Source: DTU015 sp964641455 (GTDB taxonomy: Bacteria; Bacillota; Sulfobacillia; Fermentithermobacillales; Fermentithermobacillaceae). From it: a DNA stretch of 64,000 bases. Both the position numbers and the translations under genes were made by a program. The stretch is from positions 15,896 through 79,895 of the forward strand of contig CAZXLH010000005.1 of assembly GCA_964641455.1 (NCBI GenBank), read 5' to 3'. The notes beneath the pieces were generated by a model. The model was not told the DNA's origin, made no database searches, and saw only the letters and a program-made list of their open reading frames with translations. Below, piece by piece: positions 17,688 through 25,846 of this stretch. Every line of letters begins with the position of its first letter. Position 1 is the first letter of the stretch.

Positions 17688-17909
17688 ATGCCTAGATTTG
17701 ATGGTACGGGCCCTCGAGGCAGAGGCCCGTTTACTGGAAGAGGCCAAGGGTTTTGCGCTATTCGTGTACCCGGGACGGTTACTGATTTAGCCTCTGGATC
17801 ATCTAGATCAAGAGCCGGAGTTATGCTGCGTCGAGCAGGAAGGCTTGGAATGGGGATTGGACTGGGCCTAGGGTTGGGTAGACGGCGCAGAAGAGGTAAC
17901 AGAAGATGA
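17688..17909 (+). CDS. Small DUF5320-type Gly/Arg-rich protein
   Basis: 73 residues. The N terminus MPRFDGTGPRGRGPFTGRG with a following Cys is the hallmark of DUF5320 proteins, which accompany NifX-like and MinD-like genes. The rest is Gly/Leu then Arg-rich. Start ATG 17688 is preceded by AAGGAGGTG; an in-frame start at 17643 would add an unrelated 15-residue leader, and the ATG at 17684 is out of frame. Function unknown; possibly binds metal or a cluster. Confidence 0.7.
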   Translation: MPRFDGTGPRGRGPFTGRGQGFCAIRVPGTVTDLASGSSRSRAGVMLRRAGRLGMGIGLGLGLGRRRRRGNRR

Positions 17910-17981
17910 AACGTTGGGGACGGGCCTAATTGTTTCAGGCCACTCTTAAGATTCACATTAAAAATGAAAGGGGGAACTAAG

Positions 17982-18422
17982 ATGCCAGCTGGAGATAGAA
18001 CCGGTCCGAGAGGTTTTGGGCCAATGAGCGGACGAGGCCTTGGATATTGTGCAGGCTATCCTACTCCGGGTTATGTGCACCCAGGTAGAAGAGGTGCCGG
18101 CTGGGGTAGAGGCGCTGGCCGAGGCTGGGGTAGGCATACAAGAGGCTTTAGGCATGGAAGAGGCCGTTTTGGCGGACAAGGATTTGGTTGGGGAAGAGGT
18201 TGGTACGGACATCCTTACCTTACAGAATACTATGCTCCTTCGGTAGCTCCTTATGGGGCTCCTTGGGGCGAGGCCGTTGATGAAGAAACATTGCTTGCAG
18301 AAGAAGCTGAACTTTTAAGCGAAGACCTTGAAGCCATGCAAGCCAGGCTTGATCAGATCAGCGGAAGACTTGAAGAGCTGCGTGGCGCGGAAAAAGAAGA
18401 CAAACACGAAGAGAGCGAATAA
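17982..18422 (+). CDS. DUF5320 protein with Gly/Arg/Trp repeats and coiled-coil end
   Basis: 146 residues: N-terminal MPAGDRTGPRGFGPMSGRG with a following Cys (DUF5320 signature), a central stretch of GRG, GWG and RG units with aromatic residues, and a C-terminal acidic helix of about 45 residues with heptad spacing that is likely a coiled coil. Start ATG 17982 follows GGGGGAAC; an in-frame ATG at 17964 precedes the binding site. It is a paralogue of the gene just upstream. The family is tied to Fe-S-related MinD ATPases by gene neighbourhood only. Confidence 0.72.
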   Translation: MPAGDRTGPRGFGPMSGRGLGYCAGYPTPGYVHPGRRGAGWGRGAGRGWGRHTRGFRHGRGRFGGQGFGWGRGWYGHPYLTEYYAPSVAPYGAPWGEAVDEETLLAEEAELLSEDLEAMQARLDQISGRLEELRGAEKEDKHEESE

Positions 18423-18431
18423 TTGGCACTC

Positions 18432-18460
18432 AAAAGCAAGGGTGTTTCACCCTTGCTTTT
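18432..18460 (+). terminator. Intrinsic terminator after the DUF5320 genes
   Basis: Thirteen-base arms AAAAGCAAGGGTG / CACCCTTGCTTTT around a TTT loop, ending in TTTT then GATTA. It separates the NifX-DUF5320 unit from the ATPase pair. Confidence 0.8.
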
Positions 18461-18553
18461 GATTACATAAAGACGATTAGCATAGGCTCGACTATGGGTT
18501 GGCGGTTCGATCTTTTGCTCTTTGCTTACCTAAACATGATTGGAGGTCCCAAA

Positions 18554-19639
18554 ATGCGAATCTCAATTGCCAGCGGAAAGGGCGGAACAGGCAAAACGAC
18601 AGTTGCAGTGAATTTGGCGCTGGCCGGGCATTACTTTATGGCAGGTGAGTCTGATGTAGCCGCCCCGGTTATTGCCCAGGCCGGTGATATTTTCAATGGA
18701 AGTCAAATGCAAATCCTTGACTGTGATGTTGAAGAGCCAAATTGTCATCTTTTTCTCAAGCCAAACATTGAAAACAAGCAAAAGGTCACAGTATTGGTAC
18801 CTGAGGTTGATGAGAGTAAATGTACCTTTTGCGGAATGTGCGGAGAAGTCTGTGCCTTTAGTGCAATAATGCCAGGCAAGCATCGGGTTTTGATATTTCC
18901 TGAACTTTGCCACGGATGTGGGGCGTGTGCATTGCTGTGCCCGGCTGAGGCCATAACTGAAGTTCCCCGTATTGTAGGTGTTCTCGAAACCGGATTTGTA
19001 GATGTTCATGACCTGGTTGGGAAAAACCCCCGAGTCAATCACAGACTTAATTTTGCTCATGGAATTCTCAATCCAGGCGAAGCTCTTGCTACACCGGTGA
19101 TAAGCGAGGTCAAATCCATTGCTAAAGATGACTGCGTGGTTATTGTTGACAGTCCAGCCGGGACATCGTGCAGCATGGTTGAATCGGTAAGAGATACTGA
19201 CTTTTGTGTGCTGGTTACTGAGCCTACGCCTTTTGGCCTCCATGATCTTAAGCTTGCCGTAGAAACAGCAGGTAAACTGGGAGTTCCTCATGGCGTTGTG
19301 ATAAACAGGTGTGATTTGGGTGACTCAGGAGTAAAAGAGTTTTGTGAGCGAAGAGGCATTCCTATCTTGCTCGAAATTCCCTTGGAACGTAGAATTGCTG
19401 AGCTATATGCCAAGGGAATTGCTTTGGTGATGGGCTCTAAAAGATATTTGGAGATGTTTACTGATTTATTCAAAACAGTGTGCAATCTAGCTCACAGTAA
19501 TGGCGGCAAAAGTCAATTTGCATGTGGCGATTCCAAGGTCCAAACTCGAATAAAGCAGACAACAAATCAGAAAGCAAAGCACAGTGAAGTTTTGGCTAAT
19601 ACCAATGTAAGGGGAATGCCAGGGAAAGGGGGCCTTTGA
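18554..19639 (+). CDS. MinD/Mrp-family ATPase with two 4Fe-4S ferredoxin motifs (first)
   Basis: 361 residues. A deviant Walker A (GKGGTGKTT) at the N terminus and DCDVEEPN define a MinD/ApbC-type P-loop ATPase. Two ferredoxin motifs (CTFCGMCGEVC and CHGCGACALLC) lie in the middle. Such ATPases occur in pairs next to NifX-like proteins and probably handle Fe-S clusters. Between the first helix and DCDVEEPN there is an extra stretch of about 25 residues, and about 45 low-complexity residues are added at the C terminus. Start ATG 18554 with TGGAGGT upstream; the longer frame from 18494 has no site. The next gene starts two bases after the stop. Confidence 0.85.
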   Translation: MRISIASGKGGTGKTTVAVNLALAGHYFMAGESDVAAPVIAQAGDIFNGSQMQILDCDVEEPNCHLFLKPNIENKQKVTVLVPEVDESKCTFCGMCGEVCAFSAIMPGKHRVLIFPELCHGCGACALLCPAEAITEVPRIVGVLETGFVDVHDLVGKNPRVNHRLNFAHGILNPGEALATPVISEVKSIAKDDCVVIVDSPAGTSCSMVESVRDTDFCVLVTEPTPFGLHDLKLAVETAGKLGVPHGVVINRCDLGDSGVKEFCERRGIPILLEIPLERRIAELYAKGIALVMGSKRYLEMFTDLFKTVCNLAHSNGGKSQFACGDSKVQTRIKQTTNQKAKHSEVLANTNVRGMPGKGGL

Positions 19640-19640
19640 A

Positions 19641-20666
19641 TTGGCCAACATAAAAGAACTGGTTGTGCTTAGTGGCAAAGGCGGTACAGGAAAAACATCT
19701 ATCGTAGGGAGTTTTGCCGAATTGGCCAAAGACGCGGTGTTTTGCGATTGTGATGTTGATGCTGCTAATCTTGGGCTTTTGCTTTGCCCTGACGTAAAGG
19801 ACACTGTAGAGTTTAGAGCCTCAAGTAAGGCTAACATAGATGGGAATGCATGTACCGGGTGCGGTAAGTGTGAGGAAATTTGCAGGTTCGGTGCCATAAG
19901 AAGCAGAAAAATGAGTGCAAACGGAAACATAGAAGAAACCGGAGGCACAAAGGAGACTGCAAATGGAAACCCAGAAGAAATTGCAAATCGAAATACGAAG
20001 GAAATGGCAAATGTAATCAGAAGAGGAAGCAAGGCCAATGAGATATCTCCTGAGGATAGAAGGCCAAAACTTGAAGTAGACTTAATGTCATGTGAAGGAT
20101 GTAATCTTTGTGCTCATATCTGCGCTGTAAACGCTATTACCATGGAAGAAGTAGTATCGGGGCACTGGTATGTTTCTGATACCAAGCATGGCCCTTTAGT
20201 TCATGCCCGTTTGGAACCCGGTGAAGAGAATTCGGGAAGGCTTGTGGCTGCAGTAAGGGAAAAGGCGCGGGAAATTGCTCAGCAAGAAGGCAAGAACTTA
20301 ATCATTACTGATGGCCCTCCTGGAATAGGCTGCCCTGTAATAGCTTCACTATCGGGAGCAGATGAAGCACTTGTTGTCACTGAACCCACATTGTCGGGTA
20401 TTCATGACCTTGAAAGGGTTATACAAGTTTGCAATCATTTCAACGTGCCTGTTTTGGTATGTATCAACAAGTGGGATATTGATCCTGAAAACACAAGTAT
20501 CATAAAGAAAATCAGTGAGGAAGCAGGCTATAGGGTTATTGGGCTTATACCATATGACGAGACGGTTCCCAAAGCTATGGTAAACGGGTATGCTGTAACC
20601 TCTTATGACTGCCCTGCAGGGAATAGTATCAAAGAGATGTGGCACAAAATAGAAACCAAGATATGA
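19641..20666 (+). CDS. MinD/Mrp-family ATPase with two 4Fe-4S ferredoxin motifs (second)
   Basis: 341 residues, paralogue of the upstream gene. SGKGGTGKTS (Walker A), CDCDVDAANLGL, ferredoxin motifs CTGCGKCEEIC and CEGCNLCAHIC, then TDGPPGIGCP and the C-terminal ATPase half. Between the two cluster motifs is a Lys/Asn/Glu-rich insertion of about 50 residues with repeated (E/T)(E/T)-ANGN/IAN-type units, where relatives have a short loop. TTG start at 19641 with GGGAAAGGGGG upstream. Probably forms a heterodimer with the first ATPase in cytosolic Fe-S or metal-centre handling. Confidence 0.85.
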   Translation: MANIKELVVLSGKGGTGKTSIVGSFAELAKDAVFCDCDVDAANLGLLLCPDVKDTVEFRASSKANIDGNACTGCGKCEEICRFGAIRSRKMSANGNIEETGGTKETANGNPEEIANRNTKEMANVIRRGSKANEISPEDRRPKLEVDLMSCEGCNLCAHICAVNAITMEEVVSGHWYVSDTKHGPLVHARLEPGEENSGRLVAAVREKAREIAQQEGKNLIITDGPPGIGCPVIASLSGADEALVVTEPTLSGIHDLERVIQVCNHFNVPVLVCINKWDIDPENTSIIKKISEEAGYRVIGLIPYDETVPKAMVNGYAVTSYDCPAGNSIKEMWHKIETKI

Positions 20667-20988
20667 AGATAGGTGACGGTATACTGATGTGTACCAATGA
20701 ACCTTGTTTTAGCTGAAAGCGCCTTTCGAATGGTACCCCACGTGTACCAATGAGCATGGTTTTTGCTGAAACACCTCGCCGACTGGCTTATTGTGTGTAC
20801 CATTACCCGTGATTTTCGTAAGAAAACCTTATGAATGGTACACCGGATGTACCAATGAACCTTGTTTTCGGTGAAAGCGCCTTTCGAATGGTACACCACG
20901 TGTACCAACTGACAGGGCATAACAAAGGTGCACCGAACAAAGCCAGTGCACCCAGTTGTTATGTTAGAGGCTTCAGATAATTCTAATG
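20667..20988. other. Intergenic region made mostly of 53-bp repeats
   Basis: Between the convergent second ATPase and the GerMN lipoprotein. Apart from the array (listed separately) it holds a short GTGCACC duplication at about 20929-20956. A 138-codon minus-strand frame across it is not coding: the 53-bp period is not a multiple of three. Confidence 0.55.
20691..20915. repeat. Tandem repeat, period 52-53 bp, four units plus a partial
   Basis: The unit start GTACC(A) occurs at 20691, 20744, 20797 (as GTACCATTA), 20849 and 20902. Units 1 and 4 are nearly identical (GTACCAATGAACCTTGTTTT, then GAAAGCGCCTTTCGAATGG); units 2 and 3 are diverged. At unit junctions the 7-bp arms GGTACAC and GTGTACC form a hairpin with a CAC loop. 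Contiguous, no spacers. Confidence 0.85.
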
Positions 20989-21573
20989 CTAGTTTGATTT
21001 GGAAAACGGTTCTGACCAAGTATAGTGGCCCGCCAGGCTTTCTATTACTTTGCCTTCGATAAGGACCTGTACCTTATCAATTCCCTCAATTTCAGTGAGT
21101 GTGTACACAAGAGAATCAATAGTCATAGTTTCGCCTGCTGAGCCGCCCCAGTGTTTGGTTTGGAATTCCTTGCTGAAGTCCAAGATTGCCACTCTGTCTT
21201 CTACTTTGACCGAAAGGAGTTCGGCCTCAGGCGGAAGGGTCTTCCTCAGATGCTCATCTTGAGGCCCCTTGAGAAGCTCCAAAACTGCTAGTTTTTCCAA
21301 CGGCATTTGCGCTTTATCTTCAGTGACTTCTACTGTTCGCTTTTCAGGTAAGACTTTCATAGCCTGGTCATCGCAAAAGTAGAGGGTAAGTTCTATTGTA
21401 TGCTTAGGTTCGGGATTCGTAATTGGCGTTCCGGCTGAAGGTGCTCCCGGGTTACCTGTACCTTCTGGGCCATCTGCGCCCAGCGCTTCAGTCAAACAAC
21501 CGCTTGCAAACAACATACCTGCTATGCCTAGAACAGCCAACACAATTAGTATGCTTCTGGTTCTAATCTTCAT
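20989..21573 (-). CDS. GerMN-domain lipoprotein
   Basis: 194 residues. A lipoprotein signal peptide (lipobox FASGC, about residue 20), a Pro/Gly/Thr-rich linker of about 30 residues, then a GerMN (sporulation/germination) domain recognised by LYFCDDQAMKVLP, the central LELLKGP, LSVKVEDRVAILDFSKEF and SLVYTLTEIEGIDKVQVLIEGK. Membrane-anchored, facing outside. GerM family proteins act in spore cortex formation and germination. Start ATG 21573 with AGGAGA upstream; an in-frame extension to 21666 lacks a binding site and would hide the signal peptide. Confidence 0.85.
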   Translation of the reverse strand: MKIRTRSILIVLAVLGIAGMLFASGCLTEALGADGPEGTGNPGAPSAGTPITNPEPKHTIELTLYFCDDQAMKVLPEKRTVEVTEDKAQMPLEKLAVLELLKGPQDEHLRKTLPPEAELLSVKVEDRVAILDFSKEFQTKHWGGSAGETMTIDSLVYTLTEIEGIDKVQVLIEGKVIESLAGHYTWSEPFSKSN

Positions 21574-21929
21574 CTTACATCTCCTGCCTTTCATCCACAG
21601 GTATTCAGGGCCTTGATTGTGCCTTTGTGCCTTGCCGGCAAGTGTCCTGCGTAAATGCAGGTACAATGTCCAAGGTTGGTTTTGCCGTACTCATGTTCAA
21701 GTCCTGTCATTCTAAGTATGCCGGAACGGTTTTTCAAGGGCATTTCCATATGTAACAAGAATGTAACAATTTAGATGATAACCGAGCCGGGTATTCCTGA
21801 TGTTGCCAAATGTTTATATACCCGGTAATACAAATAGGACGGCCACGCATATCTGAACATCTTATAGATTGGCTGTGGCCGCCTTTAGGGCCCGCATGAT
21901 TTTGTTAATGCAGGTCTCGCACATCTGAA
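21574..21929. other. Intergenic region between GerMN gene and dapB
   Basis: No gene. On the minus strand just below dapB, GGCCAC (near 21875-21880) and GTGGCC (near 21841-21846) can pair over a roughly 30-base loop and may end the dapB transcript. The promoter of the GerMN gene must lie here but was not pinned down. Confidence 0.4.
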
Positions 21930-22772
21930 CTACAAAGCATCTTTACCTTCAACCACATCTTTCATGCTGTAAAGCCCCGGGCCTTTATCTATCAAAAACC
22001 TTGCAGCCTCAATTGCCCCATACGCAAATACATCTCTTGACAGAGCCGAATGTTTTATTTCAATTACTTCTCCCTGGCCGGCAAATATGACGCTGTGTTC
22101 CCCCACAATGGCGCCTCCGCGTATGGCGTGGATTCCAATCTCATTTTCCTTCCTTTTGCTAACGTTTGCATCTCTGCCGTACCTTCCATATACATAATCC
22201 ATGCTGTGATCAAGGCTTGCATTTATGGCGTCGGCAATCATTATGGCGGTTCCGCTTGGGGCATCTATCTTCTGGTTATGATGTTTTTCCACAATTTCAA
22301 TATCAAACAAGTTTCCCAATACTTGTGATGCTTGTGCTACAAGTGCCAGTAGAAGATTTATGCCTAAAGACATATTGGCAGACATGAGTACAGGTGTCTT
22401 CTGAGATGCGTCTGAAATCATCTGCTGTTCTTGCCCGGTAAACCCTGTAGTGCAGATTACACATGGCGTTTGCCTGGCTGTGCCGAAATCAAGCAAAGAT
22501 TCAATGGAACTGTGATGAGAGAAGTCAATTATAACATCAAAATTGACATCTGTCGGAATTTTGCTAAGTGAAGGATATACAGAGTAACTGTTTTCGAATT
22601 TGTGAGGGTTCAGGTCAACTCCGCACACAATCTCTAAACCCGAGGCAGTTGATTTCCGGGAGTTGTGTGAAAGTTCAGAGTTTAAAGGTTCCTCGTGCTT
22701 ATGAGATTTCAGAACCAGCTTGGATATTACCTGTCCCATTCTTCCGTTGCATCCGTGTAGCAGTATTTTCAT
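21930..22772 (-). CDS. dapB: 4-hydroxy-tetrahydrodipicolinate reductase
   Basis: 280 residues. Reduces 4-hydroxy-tetrahydrodipicolinate with NAD(P)H in lysine/diaminopimelate synthesis. N-terminal nucleotide site HGCNGRMGQ, VDFSHHSS-type block, CTTGF, ANMSLGINLL, then the active-site region EKHHNQKIDAPSGTA (His-His and Lys), and a C-terminal GIHAIRGG. A hydrophilic insertion of about 20 residues (His/Glu/Ser/Asn) follows the first helix, where E. coli DapB has a short loop. ATG with GGAGG seven bases upstream. Stands alone with no other dap genes near. Confidence 0.95.
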   Translation of the reverse strand: MKILLHGCNGRMGQVISKLVLKSHKHEEPLNSELSHNSRKSTASGLEIVCGVDLNPHKFENSYSVYPSLSKIPTDVNFDVIIDFSHHSSIESLLDFGTARQTPCVICTTGFTGQEQQMISDASQKTPVLMSANMSLGINLLLALVAQASQVLGNLFDIEIVEKHHNQKIDAPSGTAIMIADAINASLDHSMDYVYGRYGRDANVSKRKENEIGIHAIRGGAIVGEHSVIFAGQGEVIEIKHSALSRDVFAYGAIEAARFLIDKGPGLYSMKDVVEGKDAL

Positions 22773-22979
22773 AGTGCTCTACCTCCGTTAAGTTGGAAAC
22801 CTTAGACAACTTATGAAATCATTCCAATGACGATCTTAATCAAGTATACGTTAGCGGTCTACTTTCCAAGTACTTATATGCACTTATACATTATTTCATT
22901 TCTATAATGTCTTGGGATATGGCTGGTTTCAGGGCTTCATCAAGCCTCGTGACGTTACTGAGCAGTTGGCTAAGGGCGA

Positions 22980-23447
22980 TTGGCCGACCCAGCCGCAATC
23001 ACAAAACTACAGACAATTGATTCAATCATATTACTGATGTTTAACTTATCACTTATTGAAGCCAGGCTACATAAGATATCCCAGCAAATCAATTGGCAAA
23101 GGTGGTGTTGGAAGGTGGGTTTCAAACTTCTTACCTTCAAAGTAAAATCGTTGGCAGCCAACGAAGAGCGGGATATCTTTCTCAAACTCGAAAAGGAGGA
23201 AAGGGCGGTTATTCACGGGATTGTGAAATTCCCAGACGGCAGGCCGGTTGAAAATGCCGTTGTCAAGTTGTTTCATAAGCCTACGAAAGATCCATGCAAA
23301 CTTATTCCGGTTACTTTTGCATTTACAGACAAGTGTGGCCAGTTCATGTTTGGAGTTCCCTCATGCCATGAGTTTGTGATTAAAGTATTCTTCTTTGAGA
23401 AAGAGGAAAAACCTTCGCGTGACGTTTGCGATTGCTGCGACTACTAA
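22980..23447 (+). CDS. Small protein with carboxypeptidase-regulatory-like domain
   Basis: 155 residues. Residues about 75-140 resemble a carboxypeptidase-D regulatory/prealbumin-like beta domain (HGIVKFPDGRPVENAVVKLF, then FTDKCGQFMFGVP). The end has CDCC. No signal peptide. The TTG start at 22980 has only a weak AAGGG upstream; ATG 23037 is an alternative, so the N terminus is uncertain. Similar small proteins in clostridia have no known role. It stands between dapB (divergent) and the next hypothetical gene. Confidence 0.5.
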   Translation: MADPAAITKLQTIDSIILLMFNLSLIEARLHKISQQINWQRWCWKVGFKLLTFKVKSLAANEERDIFLKLEKEERAVIHGIVKFPDGRPVENAVVKLFHKPTKDPCKLIPVTFAFTDKCGQFMFGVPSCHEFVIKVFFFEKEEKPSRDVCDCCDY

Positions 23448-23784
23448 ACAGTGATTATGGCGTTTAGCCGGGCAGTCTTAGACACATCGGGCGTATCAGG
23501 TTAGATTTATTCATCTTGACGGCAATCAGGGCAGGGGAAGAGTATTTCCGGTTGAAGAATCAGCCGGATATTCTCCCTTGCTCTGCTATTTGTCTCCAAT
23601 CGTACCTAGTTGGGACGAGAGCCGAGTTGGGATGAGAGCCAAGTTGGGTACAGGGAATGCCGGCGCTAGGGCTGAGGTTTCCAGATGGCCATGAATAGAT
23701 ATGACAACATGTTGGACCCAGAGAGGTTCAGGCTCATATAGTGGATTGAGGAAGTGGATTGAGGAAGTGGATCGAGGGGGGCAA
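23448..23784. other. Intergenic region with short direct repeats
   Basis: No gene seen. The 13-bp repeats at 23741-23777 are listed separately. Near 23618-23652 a (C)GAGAGCC(G/A)AGTTGGG phrase occurs twice. Confidence 0.45.
23741..23777 (+). repeat. Three tandem copies of a 13-bp unit
   Basis: GTGGATTGAGGAA at 23741 and 23754, then GTGGATCGAGG at 23767. The last copy merges with the GAGGGGGG ribosome binding site of the next gene, so slippage here could change translation. Confidence 0.7.
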
Positions 23785-24372
23785 ATGATGGATCTGCTAA
23801 GAGAAAAGGCCCGGGTGGCGGGCATGCAATTGGTATACACCGACAACAAGAGGGTTTTTCTGTCGGCGATTATAAGGGAATCCAGGATGTCATTAAGGGC
23901 TCACCGTATTTTCAGAGGATGTTCCGATGAAATCGCACGTGCGGTAATTGGGTATTACACCCAACCTGAATTTGGTGAGCATTATGAACAGGTGATTAAA
24001 CGGTATGCCACAGAAACTACAGGTATTTTGGCTAAAGACATAATTTTAAGGCCTGCTGTGTACAAGGCTGTGAGAGAAACCTTAAGCCCTGCTCCCAGTT
24101 CTGTTTCCAACAGTGTTACCCCTGATTACTATTCCGGGGCATTTGAAACTATGGAAAGCAGGCACAAGGTTCACTCAGGGAAGGAAATTGAAGTGCCCAT
24201 CCAGGCGATTTTCCGTATTGATGACGGCCGGTATCTTGAATTGCCTTCGAGCAGAATTAGTGCATCTACAAGCGATGATATTCAACTTGAAATCAGACTC
24301 GGCAGAGGCCGGGATGGGGAGGAGGCCGGTGCCAAGAAAACTAATCGGGGCTGCCAAAAATGCCGAAGTTAA
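23785..24372 (+). CDS. Hypothetical protein, possibly half of a SprT-like protein
   Basis: 195 residues. The N-terminal stretch (LVYTDNKRVFLSAII...RMSLRAHRIFRGCSDEIARAVIGYYT) resembles, from memory, the region that precedes the HExxH domain in bacterial SprT-like metalloproteins. No HExxH or zinc-binding half is present here; the remainder (Ser/Pro-rich linker and EVPIQAIFRIDDGRYLELP) is unfamiliar. Start ATG 23785 (ATG 23788 equally possible) with GAGGGGGG upstream. It could be a truncated relative or a distinct protein. A terminator follows directly. Confidence 0.45.
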   Translation: MMDLLREKARVAGMQLVYTDNKRVFLSAIIRESRMSLRAHRIFRGCSDEIARAVIGYYTQPEFGEHYEQVIKRYATETTGILAKDIILRPAVYKAVRETLSPAPSSVSNSVTPDYYSGAFETMESRHKVHSGKEIEVPIQAIFRIDDGRYLELPSSRISASTSDDIQLEIRLGRGRDGEEAGAKKTNRGCQKCRS

Positions 24373-24421
24373 AATAGTGCAACATAACAGCGGATTTAGA
24401 GATACCTATTAATATAGAAAT

Positions 24422-24457
24422 CAGCCGGCCGTGTTATCGTGCTGATTTGGCCGGCTG
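24422..24457. terminator. Stem-loop terminator between convergent genes
   Basis: Nine-base GC-rich arms CAGCCGGCC / GGCCGGCTG around an 18-base loop, followed by TAATCTTT on the plus strand. It separates the hypothetical gene from the convergent TldE-like gene. Confidence 0.65.
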
Positions 24458-24548
24458 TAATCTTTCGCGTTCCTTTCCCAAAAGCGGAATCCCCTTGCTT
24501 ATCCTGCAAACTCTGATCGCCGAAAATCTCCGAAACCTTTACGGTAAC

Positions 24549-25844
24549 TTACTTTCCTGATACCGTGATTCCTGAAACTTGAATCCATGGCAAGATAGAG
24601 AATCCATAGTCTATACGTTCAGCGGATATTGCCTGAATATTCTTCAGCATTTCCGCAAAGTTGCCTGAGATCATAGATTCGCTTATTGGGCACTTGATCT
24701 CTCCGTCTTCAATAAGGTAGCTGTTCTTGGCTACTCCTGAGAAATCACCGTTATCACTTGGGTATCCTCCTGAGAACCTGGCAAGCAGTATACCCTTTTT
24801 CACCGACCTGACCATGTCGTCAAACGAGGTATCGCCTGGGTCAACTACAAATGCCCCACCGTTGTTGACTGCCCTGTCAAAGCCGGTTTTCTTAGAGCCG
24901 TAAAGGCCTAAGAGGAAGGTTTTGAGCACGCCGGATTCAATGATAGTGCTGTTCTGAGCGGCGTATCCGTCTGAGGTAACAAAATATCCGTCACATATTT
25001 CGTCTGAAACCGGACGTGAGTGGAGGCTGAAGATAGGGCTGGCAATTTTTTCATTGAGTTTATCCTTATAGATACCGGTTCCCGATATCATTGGCCCGTC
25101 GCTTAGGGTTCTTGCAATGACATACATCATGTCGCTAAGACAATCAGGAGTGATAATCACGTCGCCTACAAATTTACCTTCTAAAGGCCGGGTGGTGATT
25201 TGCTCTGTTGATTGCTGCAAAAGGGTATCAAGAGAACCGCACCTCAGTAAATCCTTTTCAAGATCCTTAAGCGAGAAACTTGTATAGTTGAACGACGACA
25301 CTTTTTCTTTATCTTTGGATGAGAAGATAACCGTACAATTGTATACGCCTTTGTTAGTGATGAAATCTACATTGTTTGAGTTAACAAAACAGTTCCTTGA
25401 GTGGGTGAAGTCAAGGTAAGATTGCATCAGTACAACTTTGGGGTATTTGGCCTTAACTGATCGAATCAACTGTTTCATGCTCGAGTGCATCGTATCCAGA
25501 TCCGGTGAGTCGTTTCCAGATGAAAATTCAGCAGGTGGCTGGGTTTCAGCAATGTCGTTTGCTTCATCTGGTGCAGACGCGGCGGCTATTGCAAGCACAT
25601 CAGCTGCTGCTTTGTCCAATGATGCTTTATCAGACTTGTTGATGCTCGTTGAACCTCTTTTGTTGTCTTTTATGGCAGTAAGTCTGATTCTGGTATCAAA
25701 TGTGGTTCTCAACAAGGTGAATTCCCCGAGTTCCACATTCATCTCATGTTTATCTGTCAAAGTGACACTGCACTCTGCTTTGTCTGCACCGGCCTTAAGC
25801 AGTGCATCTAGACCGTATTTTGCTATCTGCTTGGAGTTTTCCAT
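24549..25844 (-). CDS. TldE/PmbA-like partner (second pair)
   Basis: 431 residues. Inactive TldE/PmbA-type subunit: no HExxxH; fold markers GKFVGDVIITPDCL, SDGYAAQNSTIIESGVLKTFL, NNGGAFVVDPGD, GGYPSDNGDFSGVAKNSYLI and the closing LPWIQVSGITVSGK. It should assemble with the product of the adjacent tldD, whose stop lies two bases upstream of this ATG. GGAGGTAGG binding site. It is not a close copy of the first pair's partner, so the two pairs probably serve different peptides. Confidence 0.85.
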   Translation of the reverse strand: MENSKQIAKYGLDALLKAGADKAECSVTLTDKHEMNVELGEFTLLRTTFDTRIRLTAIKDNKRGSTSINKSDKASLDKAAADVLAIAAASAPDEANDIAETQPPAEFSSGNDSPDLDTMHSSMKQLIRSVKAKYPKVVLMQSYLDFTHSRNCFVNSNNVDFITNKGVYNCTVIFSSKDKEKVSSFNYTSFSLKDLEKDLLRCGSLDTLLQQSTEQITTRPLEGKFVGDVIITPDCLSDMMYVIARTLSDGPMISGTGIYKDKLNEKIASPIFSLHSRPVSDEICDGYFVTSDGYAAQNSTIIESGVLKTFLLGLYGSKKTGFDRAVNNGGAFVVDPGDTSFDDMVRSVKKGILLARFSGGYPSDNGDFSGVAKNSYLIEDGEIKCPISESMISGNFAEMLKNIQAISAERIDYGFSILPWIQVSGITVSGK

Positions 25845-25846
25845 GT

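Noticed and set aside
20603..21019. 138-codon minus-strand frame
   Set aside because: It is made by the 53-bp repeat array, whose period is not a multiple of three, and it overlaps two real genes.
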